From Nitrosomonadales bacterium (lineage in GTDB: Bacteria; Pseudomonadota; Gammaproteobacteria; Burkholderiales; Gallionellaceae), in contig JACQYW010000008.1 of assembly GCA_016208015.1 (NCBI GenBank), positions 186,001 through 250,000 on the forward strand: a DNA stretch of 64,000 nt, written 5' to 3'. Shown one piece after another: positions 50,583-61,472 of the stretch. The position numbers and the translations under genes were made by a program. The notes beneath the pieces were generated by a model. That model did no database searches, had not been told where the DNA came from, and saw only the letters and a list, made by a program, of their open reading frames with translations. Each line of letters opens with the position of its first letter. The first letter of the stretch is position 1.

Positions 50583-50709
50583 AGCCAACGATCAAGACTT
50601 GCGCTTGATCATCACGTAGCGCTTCTTCACCGGCCCCCGAATGTCCCGGTGAACCGGGCAGGGATCGCTGTACCGGCTGCCCAGGAAAAGGTAATGAGTC
50701 CGGACATGG
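50583..50709. other. Convergent spacer with hairpins
   Basis: 127 bp between the ends of fbaB and the HD-domain gene. GATCAAG (50590-50596) and CTTGATC (50604-50610) form a 7-bp stem without a T-run. More GC-rich complementary words follow (CCGGCCCCCG and CCCGGTGAACCGGGC). It may end both transcripts. A short open frame on the minus strand is not convincing. Confidence 0.4.
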
Positions 50710-51636
50710 TCAGGCCGATTGGGCCAATATGCGCGACATGTTCGCGACGCCGTGACGCTTGAGCAGGGAATAGAGCTCGGCTTCATCATGCGCAACGACC
50801 TTGGCCAGATAGGTCATGTTTTTCTCGATGGATTCCAGATAATAGTTGTTGCTGACGCCCATCGTGTCCTTGAAGTGGTATTCCAGCTTCTGGTAGATGC
50901 CCCCCAGCGCCCCATCCAGTTTTTCACGCGTCATCTCATAAAAACGGTTGGTCTGGCACAGCAAGTCGTAGGTGCTCTGGTAGCTTCCAAAATTCGCTTC
51001 CTTGAATTCGAGATACAGGAACAGGAGTTTTTCCAGATAGATGCGATCGGCCATCTGCCCGGTGATGTCGGCGGTGGCGACGATACGTCCCAGCATGCGT
51101 GAGCGCTCGTCGCTGAAGCATATCTGTGCAAACGGCCGATTGTGCTCTGTCCCCAGGATCATGGCGGTCACGGCAACCGGAATGTTCTCTGGCAGCTTGT
51201 GGTCGGCAAAATATTGGCGCATGAATTCGATACCGCGCTGGACATGCGTCTGCGTGTGCTGCGCTCCCGTTCCGCTCTCCTCGCTCCTGCGCTGGGCATA
51301 ACCGACGTCATGCATCAGGATGGCGATCATGATCAGCGAGATCTCTTCGTCGGTCAGGCGATCACCCGACACATGGACGCCATGCATCAGGCGTGCGCCG
51401 CAAAGCAATACTTCCAGCGTATGCGGAAGATCGTGGTACAGCGTCTTGATGGAGGTATAACCGGGGTAGTCGCCATGGAACAGGCGCATGACATCTCCAT
51501 ACACGAACTGGATGAGGGTGAAGTCATACTGGGGACTCATCCGGCGGATGATGTCGTTTGCCTTTGCCCAGACGATCTGCTGGTCTACGTTATCGAACAG
51601 CTCGTTGATCTGGGCTGAAGTTGGGGTGTTTTTCAT
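50710..51636 (-). CDS. HD-domain phosphohydrolase-like protein
   Basis: 308 residues from the ATG at 51636; a GTG at 51654 with AGGA close upstream is an alternative start. An HD signature is visible: first His in YHDLPHTLEVLL, then MIAILMHDVGYAQRRSEESGTG and the later His in QTHVQRGIEFM. The C-terminal half is helical (KLLFLYLEFKEANFGSYQ). The arrangement resembles cyclic-nucleotide-phosphodiesterase-like HD proteins, but a GYP motif is missing, so cyclic-di-GMP hydrolysis is not supported. Confidence 0.75.
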   Translation of the reverse strand: MKNTPTSAQINELFDNVDQQIVWAKANDIIRRMSPQYDFTLIQFVYGDVMRLFHGDYPGYTSIKTLYHDLPHTLEVLLCGARLMHGVHVSGDRLTDEEISLIMIAILMHDVGYAQRRSEESGTGAQHTQTHVQRGIEFMRQYFADHKLPENIPVAVTAMILGTEHNRPFAQICFSDERSRMLGRIVATADITGQMADRIYLEKLLFLYLEFKEANFGSYQSTYDLLCQTNRFYEMTREKLDGALGGIYQKLEYHFKDTMGVSNNYYLESIEKNMTYLAKVVAHDEAELYSLLKRHGVANMSRILAQSA

Positions 51637-51794
51637 GTTTGAGAATTTGCGCACGAGTCCTGTTTCGGGATTGACCTCTCCGAAACCGGGGCCAGTCTAC
51701 CTTAGTCGATTGCTGTAACACAATTTAAATACAGCACCGTTCGTCGGAAAAAACCGAATGCCACCAAGCGCTAAGGAGAAATCGAAAACTGTCG

Positions 51795-52721
51795 TTGACG
51801 CTGGCATACTGCCCACGCAAAATAGCCACGGCCATACCCCTATACCTGCAAAATTACACCATCGTGATCCATCACAAATGCCTGCGTTACCCGCTTTTGA
51901 GCGCCCTCCTTTTCATCAGCCAAGCGGGAATGGCTGCCGGACTGAACGACATCGAAGCCATCCCTCATCTCGATAAGGCCGGAAAAGAAGGCTACCGTGA
52001 ATTTCTTACTGCCGAGAAACACCGCGCATTTGCCATTGCGCCCGGCGGCGCGTGGACTTGGAACGGCGGCGGCTCGTCCGCCGAATCCGTCGCGGAAGAC
52101 ACCCAGCAGACTTGCGAGTTCGACAACGGGCAGACATGCATGATTTATGCGCTGGACGACCGTGTGGTGTTCGACAGTCAAACCTGGGCCGGACTCTGGG
52201 GGCCGTATCTCGATCGGACTCAGGCAAGCCGGGCTGCTGTCGGCTTGAAACGTGGCGAACGCTTCTACGATCTGTCTTTCAGGAGTGCGGACGGACATCC
52301 CATGCAACTCTCCGACCTGCAAGGCAAGGTGGTCGTGCTGCATTTCTGGGGTTCCTGGTGTCTGCCCTGTCGGCGCGAGATGCCGGAGATGCAGCAATTG
52401 CATCGGGCGCTGGGGAGATCGTCCGATATCCAGATGGTCATGTTGCAGGTGCGGGAAGATTTTGCCACCGCGCGCAAATGGACTCGTCAACAGCACTTGA
52501 AGCTGCCCTTGTACGATTCGGGTGTGAGCAAGAAGGCCAATGACACCCTGAATCTGGCTGCGGGCAAAACCATCCATGATCGGTATATCGCGGAAATGTT
52601 CCCCACGACTTACATCCTCGACAAGCACGGCATCGTCGTATTCTCCAATATCGGACCGATCTCGCGCTGGTCGGAGTACCTGCCGCTGTTACGCGACGTG
52701 GCGGCGCGCTCTGGCAAATAG
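51795..52721 (+). CDS. Exported TlpA-like thioredoxin-fold protein
   Basis: Up to 308 residues. A hydrophobic export signal (YPLLSALLFISQAGMAAG) lies near residues 32-50. The true start is unclear: the furthest start is TTG at 51795, a GTG at 51864 would leave a normal signal peptide, and the AAGGAG at 51772 is too far from either. The first half (YREFLTAEKHRAFAIAPGGAWTW) is an unassigned domain. The second is a TlpA/ResA thioredoxin domain with CLPC in HFWGSWCLPCRREMPEMQQL. It is probably a periplasmic thiol-disulfide protein. Confidence 0.8.
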   Translation: MTLAYCPRKIATAIPLYLQNYTIVIHHKCLRYPLLSALLFISQAGMAAGLNDIEAIPHLDKAGKEGYREFLTAEKHRAFAIAPGGAWTWNGGGSSAESVAEDTQQTCEFDNGQTCMIYALDDRVVFDSQTWAGLWGPYLDRTQASRAAVGLKRGERFYDLSFRSADGHPMQLSDLQGKVVVLHFWGSWCLPCRREMPEMQQLHRALGRSSDIQMVMLQVREDFATARKWTRQQHLKLPLYDSGVSKKANDTLNLAAGKTIHDRYIAEMFPTTYILDKHGIVVFSNIGPISRWSEYLPLLRDVAARSGK

Positions 52722-52744
52722 GCGCAGACACAGCAACAAAAAAG

Positions 52745-52766
52745 GCCGCCAGCATTGGCGGCTTTT
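52745..52766 (+). terminator. Rho-independent terminator of the TlpA-like gene
   Basis: GCCGCCA, GCAT loop, TGGCGGC and four T residues, with an A-run before the stem. It starts 24 bp after the stop. The following 150 bp up to the convergent EamA gene show nothing further. Confidence 0.85.
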
Positions 52767-52913
52767 ACATGCACTTCAACACATGAAGGTTGGGAATGAC
52801 ACGGTGCGATTGCATTTTGATGACAATCCCGAGCGAGGATCCCCGGTATATGCCCAAAGCACACGGAGATAACCCTGGGCAAAATGTGTCGTCTCGTCAG
52901 TAACCCAAAATGG

Positions 52914-53795
52914 TTATGGCTGCGGAGAGTGAAGACGCCCGGACAACAGACTGGCGGAGACGATCAGTGTTGCACCGATCCACTCGCGCAGCCCCATCGC
53001 CTCGTCGGCGAGAAAATAGGAAGTGACGGCGGCAACCACCAATTCGAAGAGGAACAGCACCACGGCACGGTTGGCGGAAAGATGGGTGACGCCGTATTGC
53101 ACGGCGAAGCTGGTGGCGCAGAGCACCAGCCCCATCAATGCCAGCATGGCCCAGGATTGCATATCGATCGCCGCGATTTGCGCCGCCACCCCGCCCTGCC
53201 ACAACAGGAACGGCAAGGTCAGCGCGGCCGTGCCCAGCCACAGGCTGAACGATTTTGCCTGCACGGAAAGATGCGCAGCCCGCCGCGAAGTGACATTGGA
53301 CAGCGCGAACCCCATACCTGCCGACAAACCCAGCCATTCGGAGATGTTCTGCGGCAACGGCCAGCCCATTTCAGGCTCCCACAGCATGACGATCGCGCCA
53401 CCGAACGAGAGCAGGACCACGAAATAGCCGTAACGATTGAGCCGTTCGCCCAGGATCCAGAACGAGAACAGGATGGTCCACACCGGCGCAAGGTAGAACA
53501 GCAACAGCACGCGCATCACCTCGCCCTGCAACATCCCCAGCACATAGCCGAGGTTGGCCCAGCCCGCGCTCAGGATCAGCAGCAAGGCCCACCAGTTGAA
53601 GGTGGCACGCTCGCGCCACACGCGCGGCAGCATGAACGCACCGCACAACATCGCCAGCAGATAGGTGATGAAGGTCGCCATCGCGCCTGATACGCCGACA
53701 TCCTGCAACGCCCGATAGGGATACCAGATCAAGCCCCACACCAGCGCGCCGCTCAATACGCCGACCACCGGCATGACATTTTGTTTTGATGGCAC
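52914..53795 (-). CDS. EamA/DMT-family transporter
   Basis: 293 residues with ten hydrophobic segments in two halves, the usual twin EamA repeat (first repeat from VGVLSGALVWGLIWYPYRAL, second around AGMGFALSNVTSRRAA). Members export amino acids, metabolites or drugs across the inner membrane; the substrate is unknown. It is divergent from dapC by 51 bp. Confidence 0.88.
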   Translation of the reverse strand: MPSKQNVMPVVGVLSGALVWGLIWYPYRALQDVGVSGAMATFITYLLAMLCGAFMLPRVWRERATFNWWALLLILSAGWANLGYVLGMLQGEVMRVLLLFYLAPVWTILFSFWILGERLNRYGYFVVLLSFGGAIVMLWEPEMGWPLPQNISEWLGLSAGMGFALSNVTSRRAAHLSVQAKSFSLWLGTAALTLPFLLWQGGVAAQIAAIDMQSWAMLALMGLVLCATSFAVQYGVTHLSANRAVVLFLFELVVAAVTSYFLADEAMGLREWIGATLIVSASLLSGRLHSPQP

Positions 53796-53813
53796 TCGCC
53801 CGACCCTTATAAT
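53786..53813 (+). promoter_or_regulatory. dapC promoter
   Basis: -35 TTGATG (53786-53791), 16-bp spacer, -10 TATAAT (53808-53813) followed by GCGCGC. It is 33 bp before the dapC ATG, overlapping the start of the divergent EamA gene. Confidence 0.6.
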
Positions 53814-53846
53814 GCGCGCTGATTTTCAGCACGTTGTGAAACCGCA

Positions 53847-55037
53847 ATGAATCGTGATCTAGACAAGCTGCAGCCCTACCCATTCCAGAAACTCGCCAGG
53901 CTGTTCGGCGAGGTCACGCCGAATGCGGCAATGAAACCGATCAGCCTGCACATCGGCGAACCCAAACACGATACCCCTGCCTTCATCAAGGATGCCTTGA
54001 TCGCTGGCCTCGGCGGGCTGGCGAATTATCCCACAACCATCGGCAGTGACGCCCTGCGTAAAGCCATCGCCGACTGGCTGGCCCGCCGCTACGGCATCCC
54101 GGCACCGGATGCGAAATCCCAGGTACTGCCCGTCAACGGCAGCCGCGAGGCCTTGTTCGCCTTCGCACAGGCAGTGATCGACCGCAGCAGGAAAGACCCT
54201 GCCGTGGTCTGCCCCAATCCGTTCTACCAGATCTACGAAGGCGCCGCGCTCCTCGCCGGCGCCACGCCGTATTTCCTCAATACCCTGCCGGAAGACGACT
54301 ACGCGCTGAATTTCGCGCAGTTGCCGGAAGAGACCTGGCAGCGCACCCAGCTCATCTACGTCTGCTCGCCCGGCAATCCCAACGGCCGCGTGATGCCATT
54401 GGCCGAATGGAAGACCCTGTTCGAGATGAGCGACCGTTACGGCTTCGTGATCGCTGCGGACGAATGCTATTCCGAGATTTATTTCGGCGACGCCCGGCCG
54501 CTGGGCGCATTGCAAGCCGCGCAACAACTGGGGCGCGGTGATTACAAGAACCTGGTGGTGTTCTCCAGCCTGTCCAAGCGCTCCAACGTGCCCGGTCTGC
54601 GCTCCGGCTTCGTCGCGGGCGATGCGAAAATAATGGAAAAGTTCGCGCTTTATCGCACTTATCACGGTTGCGCCATGAACCCCGCCGTGCAGGCTGCCAC
54701 CATCGCCGCCTGGAACGACGAGGCGCATGTGGCCGAGAACCGCCGCCTGTATGCGGAGAAGTTCGCCAAGGTCATCACCCTGCTCGCCCCGGTGCTGCCG
54801 GTGACCAAACCCGATGCCGGTTTCTACCTGTGGATAAGAACACCCATCGCCGATACGGCTTTCGCGCAACAGTTGTATCGCGACTATAATGTATCCGTGT
54901 TGCCCGGCAGCTTCCTGGCGCGCGAAGCGCACGGGGTCAACCCCGGTGCGAACTTCATCCGGTTGGCGCTGGTCGCCAAGCTGGACGAAACGCTGGAAGC
55001 CGCACGACGAATCGCCGAATTCGCACAAAAACTATAA
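53847..55037 (+). CDS. dapC: Succinyldiaminopimelate transaminase DapC
   Basis: 396 residues, a class I PLP aminotransferase. The segments [31 protein letters not shown] and [13 protein letters not shown] are typical of the DapC subfamily, and the PLP lysine lies in [19 protein letters not shown]. It makes N-succinyl-LL-diaminopimelate. Linkage to dapD 35 bp downstream and dapE 2.5 kb downstream supports the assignment over other aminotransferases. Confidence 0.93.
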   Translation: MNRDLDKLQPYPFQKLARLFGEVTPNAAMKPISLHIGEPKHDTPAFIKDALIAGLGGLANYPTTIGSDALRKAIADWLARRYGIPAPDAKSQVLPVNGSREALFAFAQAVIDRSRKDPAVVCPNPFYQIYEGAALLAGATPYFLNTLPEDDYALNFAQLPEETWQRTQLIYVCSPGNPNGRVMPLAEWKTLFEMSDRYGFVIAADECYSEIYFGDARPLGALQAAQQLGRGDYKNLVVFSSLSKRSNVPGLRSGFVAGDAKIMEKFALYRTYHGCAMNPAVQAATIAAWNDEAHVAENRRLYAEKFAKVITLLAPVLPVTKPDAGFYLWIRTPIADTAFAQQLYRDYNVSVLPGSFLAREAHGVNPGANFIRLALVAKLDETLEAARRIAEFAQKL

Positions 55038-55071
55038 TCATTTCAATCAACGAACCAGACTGGGACACACC

Positions 55072-55893
55072 ATGCCGCAATTGCAAGCCATCATCGAAGA
55101 AGCCTTTGAACGCCGTGCCGAGATCACCCCGCGCAACGTGGACGCGCAACTGAAGGAAACCATCAATACCGTCATCGAGTATCTCGACCAGGGCAAGCTG
55201 CGCGTGGCTGAGAAGATCGACGGCGCATGGGTCACCCACCAGTGGGTCAAAAAGGCCGTGCTGCTCTCCTTCCGCATCGAGGACAACGCCTTCATCAAGG
55301 GCGGTTTCACCAACTACTTCGACAAGGTGCCGTCCAAGTTCGCCGACTACAACTCCAAGGAATTCCGCGAAGGCGGCTTCCGCGTGGTGCCTCCGGCTGC
55401 CGCGCGCCGCGGTTCCTACATCGCCAGGAACGTGGTGCTGATGCCTTCCTACTGCAACATCGGCTCCTACGTCGATGAAGGCACCATGGTCGACACCTGG
55501 GCCACCGTCGGTTCCTGCGCGCAGATCGGCAAGAACGTGCATTTGAGCGGCGGCGTCGGCATCGGCGGCGTGCTGGAACCGGTGCAGGCCAACCCGACCA
55601 TCATCGAGGACAACTGCTTCATCGGCGCACGTTCGGAAGTGGTCGAAGGCGTCATCGTGGAAGAAGGTTCGGTGATCTCGATGGGCGTGTTCATCGGCCA
55701 GAGCACCAAGATCCTCGACCGCGAAACCGGCGAGATCCATTACGGCCGAGTGCCGGCCGGTTCCGTCGTGGTCAGCGGCAGCATGCCTTCCAAGGACGGC
55801 AAATACAGCCTGTATTGCGCGGTGATCGTGAAGAAGGTTGATGCCAAGACGCTGGGCAAGACCGGCATCAACGAACTGTTGCGCGGGATTTAA
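55072..55893 (+). CDS. dapD: 2,3,4,5-tetrahydropyridine-2,6-dicarboxylate N-succinyltransferase
   Basis: 273 residues from the ATG at 55072 ([15 protein letters not shown]); the open frame extends upstream into dapC out of its frame. The N-terminal helical domain is followed by left-handed beta-helix repeats ([40 protein letters not shown]). It transfers succinyl from succinyl-CoA in the succinylase branch of the DAP/lysine pathway. Confidence 0.97.
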   Translation: MPQLQAIIEEAFERRAEITPRNVDAQLKETINTVIEYLDQGKLRVAEKIDGAWVTHQWVKKAVLLSFRIEDNAFIKGGFTNYFDKVPSKFADYNSKEFREGGFRVVPPAAARRGSYIARNVVLMPSYCNIGSYVDEGTMVDTWATVGSCAQIGKNVHLSGGVGIGGVLEPVQANPTIIEDNCFIGARSEVVEGVIVEEGSVISMGVFIGQSTKILDRETGEIHYGRVPAGSVVVSGSMPSKDGKYSLYCAVIVKKVDAKTLGKTGINELLRGI

Positions 55894-55956
55894 CCCAGAC
55901 TTCGGGATTCAGTCTCTTCTGTAATCCCGAGGCCATTTCGATGTTGAGGTGACCAG

Positions 55957-57122
55957 ATGATCATTACGCCATTGCTGCAACTCGCCGCCGACAAGAAAGC
56001 CTCCGACCTGTTCCTGTCGGTCGGCGCGCCGATCAACATCAAGATCGACGGCGTGGTGATGCCGGTCAATGCGCAGGTTCTCGACGAGGAGACGGTCAAA
56101 CGCATCGCCTACGAGATGATGACCGAAGCGCAGATCACCGAGTTCGAGCTGCACATGGAGATGAACTTCTCTTTCCGCGTGCCCGGCATCGGCAACTTCC
56201 GCGTCAACGTGATGCGCCAGCGCAGCAGTGTCGCCGTGGTGATCCGCTATGTGCGCGGCGATGTGCTCAACGTCGAAGCGCTCAACCTGCCGCTGGTGCT
56301 GAAAGAACTGGTGATGGAGAAACGAGGGCTGGTGCTGATGGTAGGCGCCACGGGTTCCGGCAAGTCGACCACGCTGGCCGCGATGATCCAGCACCGCAAC
56401 GAGACGCAGAGCGGACACATCCTGACCATCGAGGACCCGCTGGAATACATGTTCCGGCACAGCAAGTCCATCGTGAACCAGCGCGAGGTCGGCACCGACA
56501 CCGCCGACTACGGCTCGGCGCTGGTCAGCGCCATGCGCGAAGCGCCGGACGTGCTGATGATCGGCGAGATCCGCGACCGCGAGACGCTCAAGCACGCGCT
56601 GATCTTCGCGCAGACCGGCCACTTGTGCCTGTCCACCCTGCACGCCAACAACAGTTACCACGCGCTCAACCGCATGGTGAACTTCTTCCCCTACGATGCG
56701 CGCAACAGCATCCTGTCCGACCTGTCGCTCTGCCTGCGCGCCGTCATTTCGCAGCGTCTGATCCGCAACATGCAGGGCAAGCTGGTGCCTGCGGTCGAAG
56801 TGTTGCTGAACTCAGCATTCATCGCCGACCTCATCCGCAGCGACCAGATCGACCAGATCCGCGACGCCATCGAGAAGAGCGTGTCGCCCGGCTCACAGAC
56901 CTTCGAGCAGGCCTTGTACAAGCTGTTCAAGGCCGGTCACATCTCCAAAGAAGACGCCTTGCGCAACGCCGACTCGGCCAGCAACCTGTCTTCGCTGATC
57001 GACTACTCGCAAACCAGCAAGATGAAAGCATTCGACCACAATCCGACCAACCCTACCCCGGCATCGCAGGCAAAGGTCGATTTCGACGGCATCAAGCTCA
57101 ACATCGAAATGCCGCCGAGCGC

Positions 57123-57126
<4 letters not shown>
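55957..57126 (+). CDS. pilU: Type IV pilus twitching ATPase PilU
   Basis: 389 residues, the PilU length (PilT is about 345). N-terminal PAS-like domain, then Walker A GATGSGKST, the Asp box GHILTIEDPLEYMF, Walker B VLMIGEIRD and the His box LCLSTLHANN. The C-terminal extension beyond residue 345 (SSLIDYSQTSKMKAFDHN) is typical of PilU. It works with PilT in pilus retraction. No other pil gene is close. The stop overlaps the next ATG as ATGA. Confidence 0.92.
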
Positions 57127-58710
<1,584 letters not shown>

Positions 58711-58714
58711 AGCG

Positions 58715-58915
58715 ATGAATATCTTTATCGTACTGCTGCTGATCATCATCGTGCTTTGGCTCATGTTCAGCACACGCAAGAATCGGCGCCAGACGAACGG
58801 CGATAACGGCAGCACGGGCAGCTCGAGTGATTCGGGCAATGGATACTCCTCATCTCACTGCGACAGTAACAGCGGTTGCGATGGCGGAGGAGACGGCGGG
58901 GGCGGAGGAGACTAA
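58715..58915 (+). CDS. Small membrane protein with a Gly/Ser/Asp-rich tail
   Basis: 66 residues. One hydrophobic helix (NIFIVLLLIIIVLWLMF) is followed by a basic patch and a low-complexity tail with two Cys (SSSHCDSNSGCDGGGDGGGGGD). Similar short Gly-rich, Cys-containing tails are common in uncharacterised proteobacterial membrane proteins. Its tail codons provide the GGAGGAG site for prmB, 1 bp downstream, so it may be a coupling ORF. It starts 4 bp after dapE. Confidence 0.6.
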   Translation: MNIFIVLLLIIIVLWLMFSTRKNRRQTNGDNGSTGSSSDSGNGYSSSHCDSNSGCDGGGDGGGGGD

Positions 58916-58916
58916 A

Positions 58917-59822
58917 ATGGACATCAATCACTTTTCAGAGGCGAGCGCCTCACTTAAGACAGTACGTGACTGTCTGCGTTTCGCGGTTAGCCGTTTCAAC
59001 GAAGCCGAGTTGTTCTTCGGTCACGGCAGCGAGAACGCCTACGACGAGGCGGCCTACCTCATCCTGCACACCCTGCATCTGCCGCTGGACCGGCTGGACC
59101 CGTTCCTCGACGCCAGCCTCACGCAGTCGGAGATCTACGATGTGCTGGATATCATCGAGCGGCGTACCGAGCAACGTATCCCTGCCGCCTATCTGACCAA
59201 TCAGGCCTGGCTGGGCGAACTCTCCTTCTACGTGGATGAACGCGTGCTGGTGCCGCGCTCCTTCATCGCGGAATTGTTGCGTGAGCAACTCTCCCCCTGG
59301 ATCGGCGATCCCGAGCGGGTGCATAACGTGCTGGATCTGTGCACAGGCAGCGGTTGTCTGGCCATCCTGGCCGCACATGCATTTCCGGATGCACATGTCG
59401 ATGCCGTCGATCTGTCCGCGGACGCACTCGATGTGGCCCAGTACAACGTGACCGATTACGCGCTGGAAGACCATATCTCGCTGATCGAGTCGGACATGTT
59501 CGCCAAACTCCAGGGCAAGAAATACGATCTCATCGTCAGCAACCCGCCCTACGTGGATGCCCCCTCGGTCGCCGCGCTGCCGCAGGAATACAAATACGAA
59601 CCCAAGCTCGCCCTGGGCAGCGGGACAGACGGACTGAACGCGACGCGCGTCATCCTTGAGCATGCTGCCGAGCACCTCAGCAACAACGGTATCCTCGTGG
59701 TGGAGATCGGCCACAACCGCGACGCACTCGAAGCTGCCTACCCCAACCTGCCGTTCACCTGGATGGATGTCAGCGCCGGGGACGAGTTCGTGTTCATGCT
59801 GCACCGGAACGATCTTGTGTAA
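58917..59822 (+). CDS. prmB: 50S ribosomal protein L3 glutamine methyltransferase
   Basis: 301 residues from the ATG at 58917; the frame is open further upstream inside the preceding small gene, but MDINHFSEASASLKTVRDCLRFAVSRF is the usual PrmB start. Motif I VLDLCTGSGCLAILAAHAFP and the catalytic NPPY motif (VSNPPYVDAPSV) are intact. It methylates Gln150 of L3. PrmB is favoured over PrmC by the segment VPRSFIAELL. The stop overlaps the hpnC ATG as TAATG. Confidence 0.93.
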   Translation: MDINHFSEASASLKTVRDCLRFAVSRFNEAELFFGHGSENAYDEAAYLILHTLHLPLDRLDPFLDASLTQSEIYDVLDIIERRTEQRIPAAYLTNQAWLGELSFYVDERVLVPRSFIAELLREQLSPWIGDPERVHNVLDLCTGSGCLAILAAHAFPDAHVDAVDLSADALDVAQYNVTDYALEDHISLIESDMFAKLQGKKYDLIVSNPPYVDAPSVAALPQEYKYEPKLALGSGTDGLNATRVILEHAAEHLSNNGILVVEIGHNRDALEAAYPNLPFTWMDVSAGDEFVFMLHRNDLV

Positions 59823-60637
59823 TGCCGGTCGATCATTACGAGAACTTCCCCGTCGCATCCATCCTCATGCCCAAGCGGCTGCGCAAGCCGGTTGCGGCGA
59901 TCTATCACTTCGCCCGCGCCGCTGATGACATCGCCGACGAGGGCGAACTGCGCAACGAAGAACGCCTGCAGCAACTCGACGATTTCCGCGATGAGCTGAT
60001 ACATATCGCGGCGGATGAGACGCCGCTGCTGCCCTTGTTCCAACGCCTCGCCGCCGAGATCAAGGGGCAGCAATTGCCGATGCAGCCGTTCCATGACCTG
60101 CTCGATGCCTTTTCGCAGGATGTGGTGAAGAAGCGCTACGACAACTACGATGAATTGCTGGACTACTGCCGTCGTTCCGCCAACCCGGTCGGCAATCTGC
60201 TGCTGCATCTGTACGAGGAAGCCACGCCAGTCAATATCGCCTATTCCGACGCCATCTGCACGGCGTTGCAACTCATCAATTTCTGGCAGGATGTGGCGAA
60301 GGACTGGAACATCGGTCGCATCTATCTGCCGCTGGACGAGATGGCACGCTTCGGCGTGAGCGAGGCACAGATCGCGCAAGGCGTCAGCGACGACAAATGG
60401 CGCGCCCTGATGAAGTTCCAGGGGGATCGCGCCCGCGCGCTGATGCTGCAGGGCACCCCGCTCGGTTCGATATTGAGAGGACGCATCGGCCTGGAGATGC
60501 GCATGATCATCGCGGGCGGTCTGCGCATTCTCGACAAGCTTGAAGCCGCCGACTACGACATGTTCAAGCGGCGCCCGGTCTTGCGACCGTTCGACTGGGT
60601 TATCATGCTGTCGAAAAGCGCCCCTATGCGTTTCTGA
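59822..60637 (+). CDS. hpnC: Squalene synthase HpnC
   Basis: 271 residues, isoprenoid synthase fold. The opening DHYENFPVASILMPKRLRKPVAAIYHFARAADDIADEG contains the first aspartate-rich motif. The second is in QLINFWQDVAKDWNIGRIYLP. In the HpnCDE route HpnC converts presqualene diphosphate to hydroxysqualene. It is coupled to prmB and lies 1 bp before hpnD, in the standard hpnC-D-E order. Confidence 0.94.
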   Translation: MPVDHYENFPVASILMPKRLRKPVAAIYHFARAADDIADEGELRNEERLQQLDDFRDELIHIAADETPLLPLFQRLAAEIKGQQLPMQPFHDLLDAFSQDVVKKRYDNYDELLDYCRRSANPVGNLLLHLYEEATPVNIAYSDAICTALQLINFWQDVAKDWNIGRIYLPLDEMARFGVSEAQIAQGVSDDKWRALMKFQGDRARALMLQGTPLGSILRGRIGLEMRMIIAGGLRILDKLEAADYDMFKRRPVLRPFDWVIMLSKSAPMRF

Positions 60638-60638
60638 T

Positions 60639-61472
60639 ATGACTCCAGACCAATATTGCCAGGACAAGGCCGCCTCCAGCGGTTCCAGCTTCACCAGCAG
60701 TTTCCGCTTCCTGTCCCAGGACAGGCGCCGCGCCATGACGGCGTTGTATGCCTTCTGCCGCGAGGTGGACGATGTGGTGGATGAGTGCTCGGATGCCAAT
60801 GTGGCGCGCACCACGCTCAACTGGTGGCGCAACGAAGTCGCGGCGGTCTATGGCGGCAAACCGCGACACCCGGTCTGTCAGGCGCTGGTTCCCATCGTCA
60901 AGCAATTCAAATTGCCGCAGGAACACCTGCTCGAGATCATCGACGGCATGGAGATGGACCTGGACCAGCCGCGTTATGCCGATTTCAAATCGTTGCAGCT
61001 GTATTGCTACCGCGTTGCTTCGGTGGTCGGCCTGCTGTCGGCGGAGATATTCGGCTACAGCGACCGCCAGACGCTGAAATACGCGCACGACCTGGGCATC
61101 GCCTTCCAGCTCACCAACATCATCCGCGACGTGGGCGAGGATGCGCGGCGCAACCGCATCTACCTGCCGATGGATGAGATGCAGCAGTTCGGCGTGACGG
61201 CGGCGGACATCCTTAACGCGCGCGAGACCGAGAACTTCCACAAATTGATGGCATACCAGATCGAACGCGCACGGCAGTATTACCGGCAGGCTTTCGATCA
61301 TCTGCCCGTCGTGGATCGCAAAACACAACGCACCGGGCTCATCATGGCGGAGATATATCAGGCCGTTCTGGATGAGGTCGTGGCCAGCGGCTGCCATGTA
61401 CTGAAAGAGCGCGTGTCGCTGACCACACGTTACAAACTGTGGCTGGCATTCAAGGCATGGCTCAAGAATTAA
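60639..61472 (+). CDS. hpnD: Presqualene diphosphate synthase HpnD
   Basis: 277 residues from the ATG at 60639 (MTPDQYCQDKAASSGSSFTSSFRFL), one base after hpnC. The aspartate-rich motifs are REVDDVVDE and QLTNIIRDVGEDARRNRIYLP, and RRAMTALYAFCR is conserved. It joins two farnesyl diphosphates to presqualene diphosphate. The open frame continues upstream but overlaps hpnC. Confidence 0.95.
   Translation: MTPDQYCQDKAASSGSSFTSSFRFLSQDRRRAMTALYAFCREVDDVVDECSDANVARTTLNWWRNEVAAVYGGKPRHPVCQALVPIVKQFKLPQEHLLEIIDGMEMDLDQPRYADFKSLQLYCYRVASVVGLLSAEIFGYSDRQTLKYAHDLGIAFQLTNIIRDVGEDARRNRIYLPMDEMQQFGVTAADILNARETENFHKLMAYQIERARQYYRQAFDHLPVVDRKTQRTGLIMAEIYQAVLDEVVASGCHVLKERVSLTTRYKLWLAFKAWLKN

Noticed and set aside
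50595..50795. Small minus-strand ORF after the HD-domain gene
   Set aside because: It overlaps the HD gene in another frame, has no start signals, and the region folds as hairpins.
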